A stretch of DNA of 64,000 nt from Nocardioides psychrotolerans (GTDB lineage Bacteria; Actinomycetota; Actinomycetes; Propionibacteriales; Nocardioidaceae): NCBI RefSeq assembly GCF_900113685.1, contig NZ_FOQG01000008.1, positions 62,001-126,000 of the forward strand, written 5' to 3'. Shown one piece after another: positions 63,769 through 64,000 of this stretch. The notes under the pieces were generated by a model. The model made no database searches, had not been told where the DNA came from, and saw nothing but the letters and a program-made list of their open reading frames with translations. Each line of letters begins with the position of its first letter. The stretch's first letter is position 1. The translations under genes and the position numbers were made by a program.

Positions 63769-63790
63769 AAACTGGAACGTGTTCTAGACT
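63769..63790. promoter_or_regulatory. Second KstR-type operator, overlapping a leaderless promoter
   Basis: The core TGGAACGTGTTCTA (63773-63786) again matches TNNAACNNGTTNNA at each fixed base and differs from the korAB site at one position. It overlaps a TAGACT -10 hexamer (63785-63790) that lies 6 bases before GTG 63797, so a bound repressor would block the polymerase directly. Confidence 0.65.
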
Positions 63791-63796
63791 CCGCCC

Positions 63797-64000
63797 GTGA
63801 CCGGATACGTCAAGGACGACCTCGACCTCGAGGAGGTGGAACGCCAGAAGGCGCTCTACGGCCCCTTCGCCCAGTCGGTGCGTGAGCTGGTGGACGTGGC
63901 CATCCGCACCACCGTCGACGACGACGAGATCCGACGAGCGCAGGGCGAGATCGAGGCGATCGTGTCCCGCCTGCGCACCAGCCAGCTGGACGGCCCGTAC
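63797..64000 (+). CDS. Partial CDS, possibly a PaaI-type thioesterase
   Basis: The first 68 residues of a protein continuing past the window. It begins MTGYVKDDLDLEEVERQKALYG and is rich in charged helices (DEIRRAQGEIEAIVSRLR). The N-terminal helical region before a hotdog domain in actinobacterial PaaI-like thioesterases looks like this, but the catalytic part is not in the window, so the call is tentative. The KstR-type operator suggests a gene of sterol or fatty-acid catabolism. GTG start by leaderless spacing. Confidence 0.45.
   Translation, partial: MTGYVKDDLDLEEVERQKALYGPFAQSVRELVDVAIRTTVDDDEIRRAQGEIEAIVSRLRTSQLDGPY

Overview
The window is GC-rich chromosomal DNA from an actinobacterium. 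It has F420-type and menaquinone chemistry, MptB and DUF4229 proteins, a class II tRNA-Tyr without encoded CCA, GTG starts, and many leaderless promoters. The gene set fits an aerobic Nocardioidaceae-like organism (Nocardioides or a relative). That placement is inferred from gene content, not from a marker search. I see no prophage, insertion sequence, CRISPR array, plasmid gene or obvious island, and most genes have confident family assignments.

Layout. 1-13.2 kb: a minus-strand set (YdeP-like molybdopterin oxidoreductase, pirin, DNA-3-methyladenine glycosylase); a Gly/Pro-rich membrane protein; tyrosine catabolism (hmgA divergent from an unknown gene fused by overlap to fumarylacetoacetase); a GT4 glycosyltransferase converging on the mannosyltransferase mptB; a deazaflavin oxidoreductase; a calcineurin-like phosphodiesterase; a secreted collagen-like protein; and tRNA-Tyr. 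13.2-21 kb: YajQ, a sulfate ABC transporter (sbp-cysT-cysW-cysA), and divergent korAB (2-oxoglutarate:ferredoxin oxidoreductase) behind a perfect palindrome of KstR type. 21-22.8 kb: two small secreted CxxC paralogues and RarD. 22.8-39.5 kb: a complete 14-gene nuoA-N operon (complex I) ending in a polyprenyl diphosphate synthase gene whose start overlaps the nuoN stop. 39.7-60.7 kb: cobS, menaquinone synthesis (menG, menF, menE-menC-menD, menA), an L,D-transpeptidase, small hydrolase/acetyltransferase genes, an Na+/H+ antiporter carrying a ubiquitin-type zinc finger, an MFS transporter, a System II cytochrome c maturation operon (tlpA-ccdA-resB-ccsB) headed by hemL and a histidine phosphatase. 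60.8-64 kb: a secreted lytic transglycosylase, a repeat-rich membrane protein, a GNAT acetyltransferase and the start of one more gene with a second KstR-type operator.

How it fits together. Much of the window builds the aerobic respiratory chain: complex I, the menaquinone ring (MenF, D, C, E, A, G), the polyprenyl tail, haem precursor synthesis (HemL) and haem attachment to c-type cytochromes. KorAB feeds reduced ferredoxin from 2-oxoglutarate. menB is not in the window.

The most useful non-gene signals are: two KstR-like operators, one in the korAB promoter; a Rex-like site ahead of nuoA; GTNAC boxes ahead of the lytic transglycosylase; 16 genes whose start codon sits 6 or 7 bases after a TANNNT hexamer (leaderless mRNA architecture); and many 1-, 4- and 8-base stop/start overlaps. 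I did not find a system I would call wholly new. The best candidates for unknown biology are the gene between hmgA and fah, the zinc-finger antiporter, and the paired secreted CxxC proteins.
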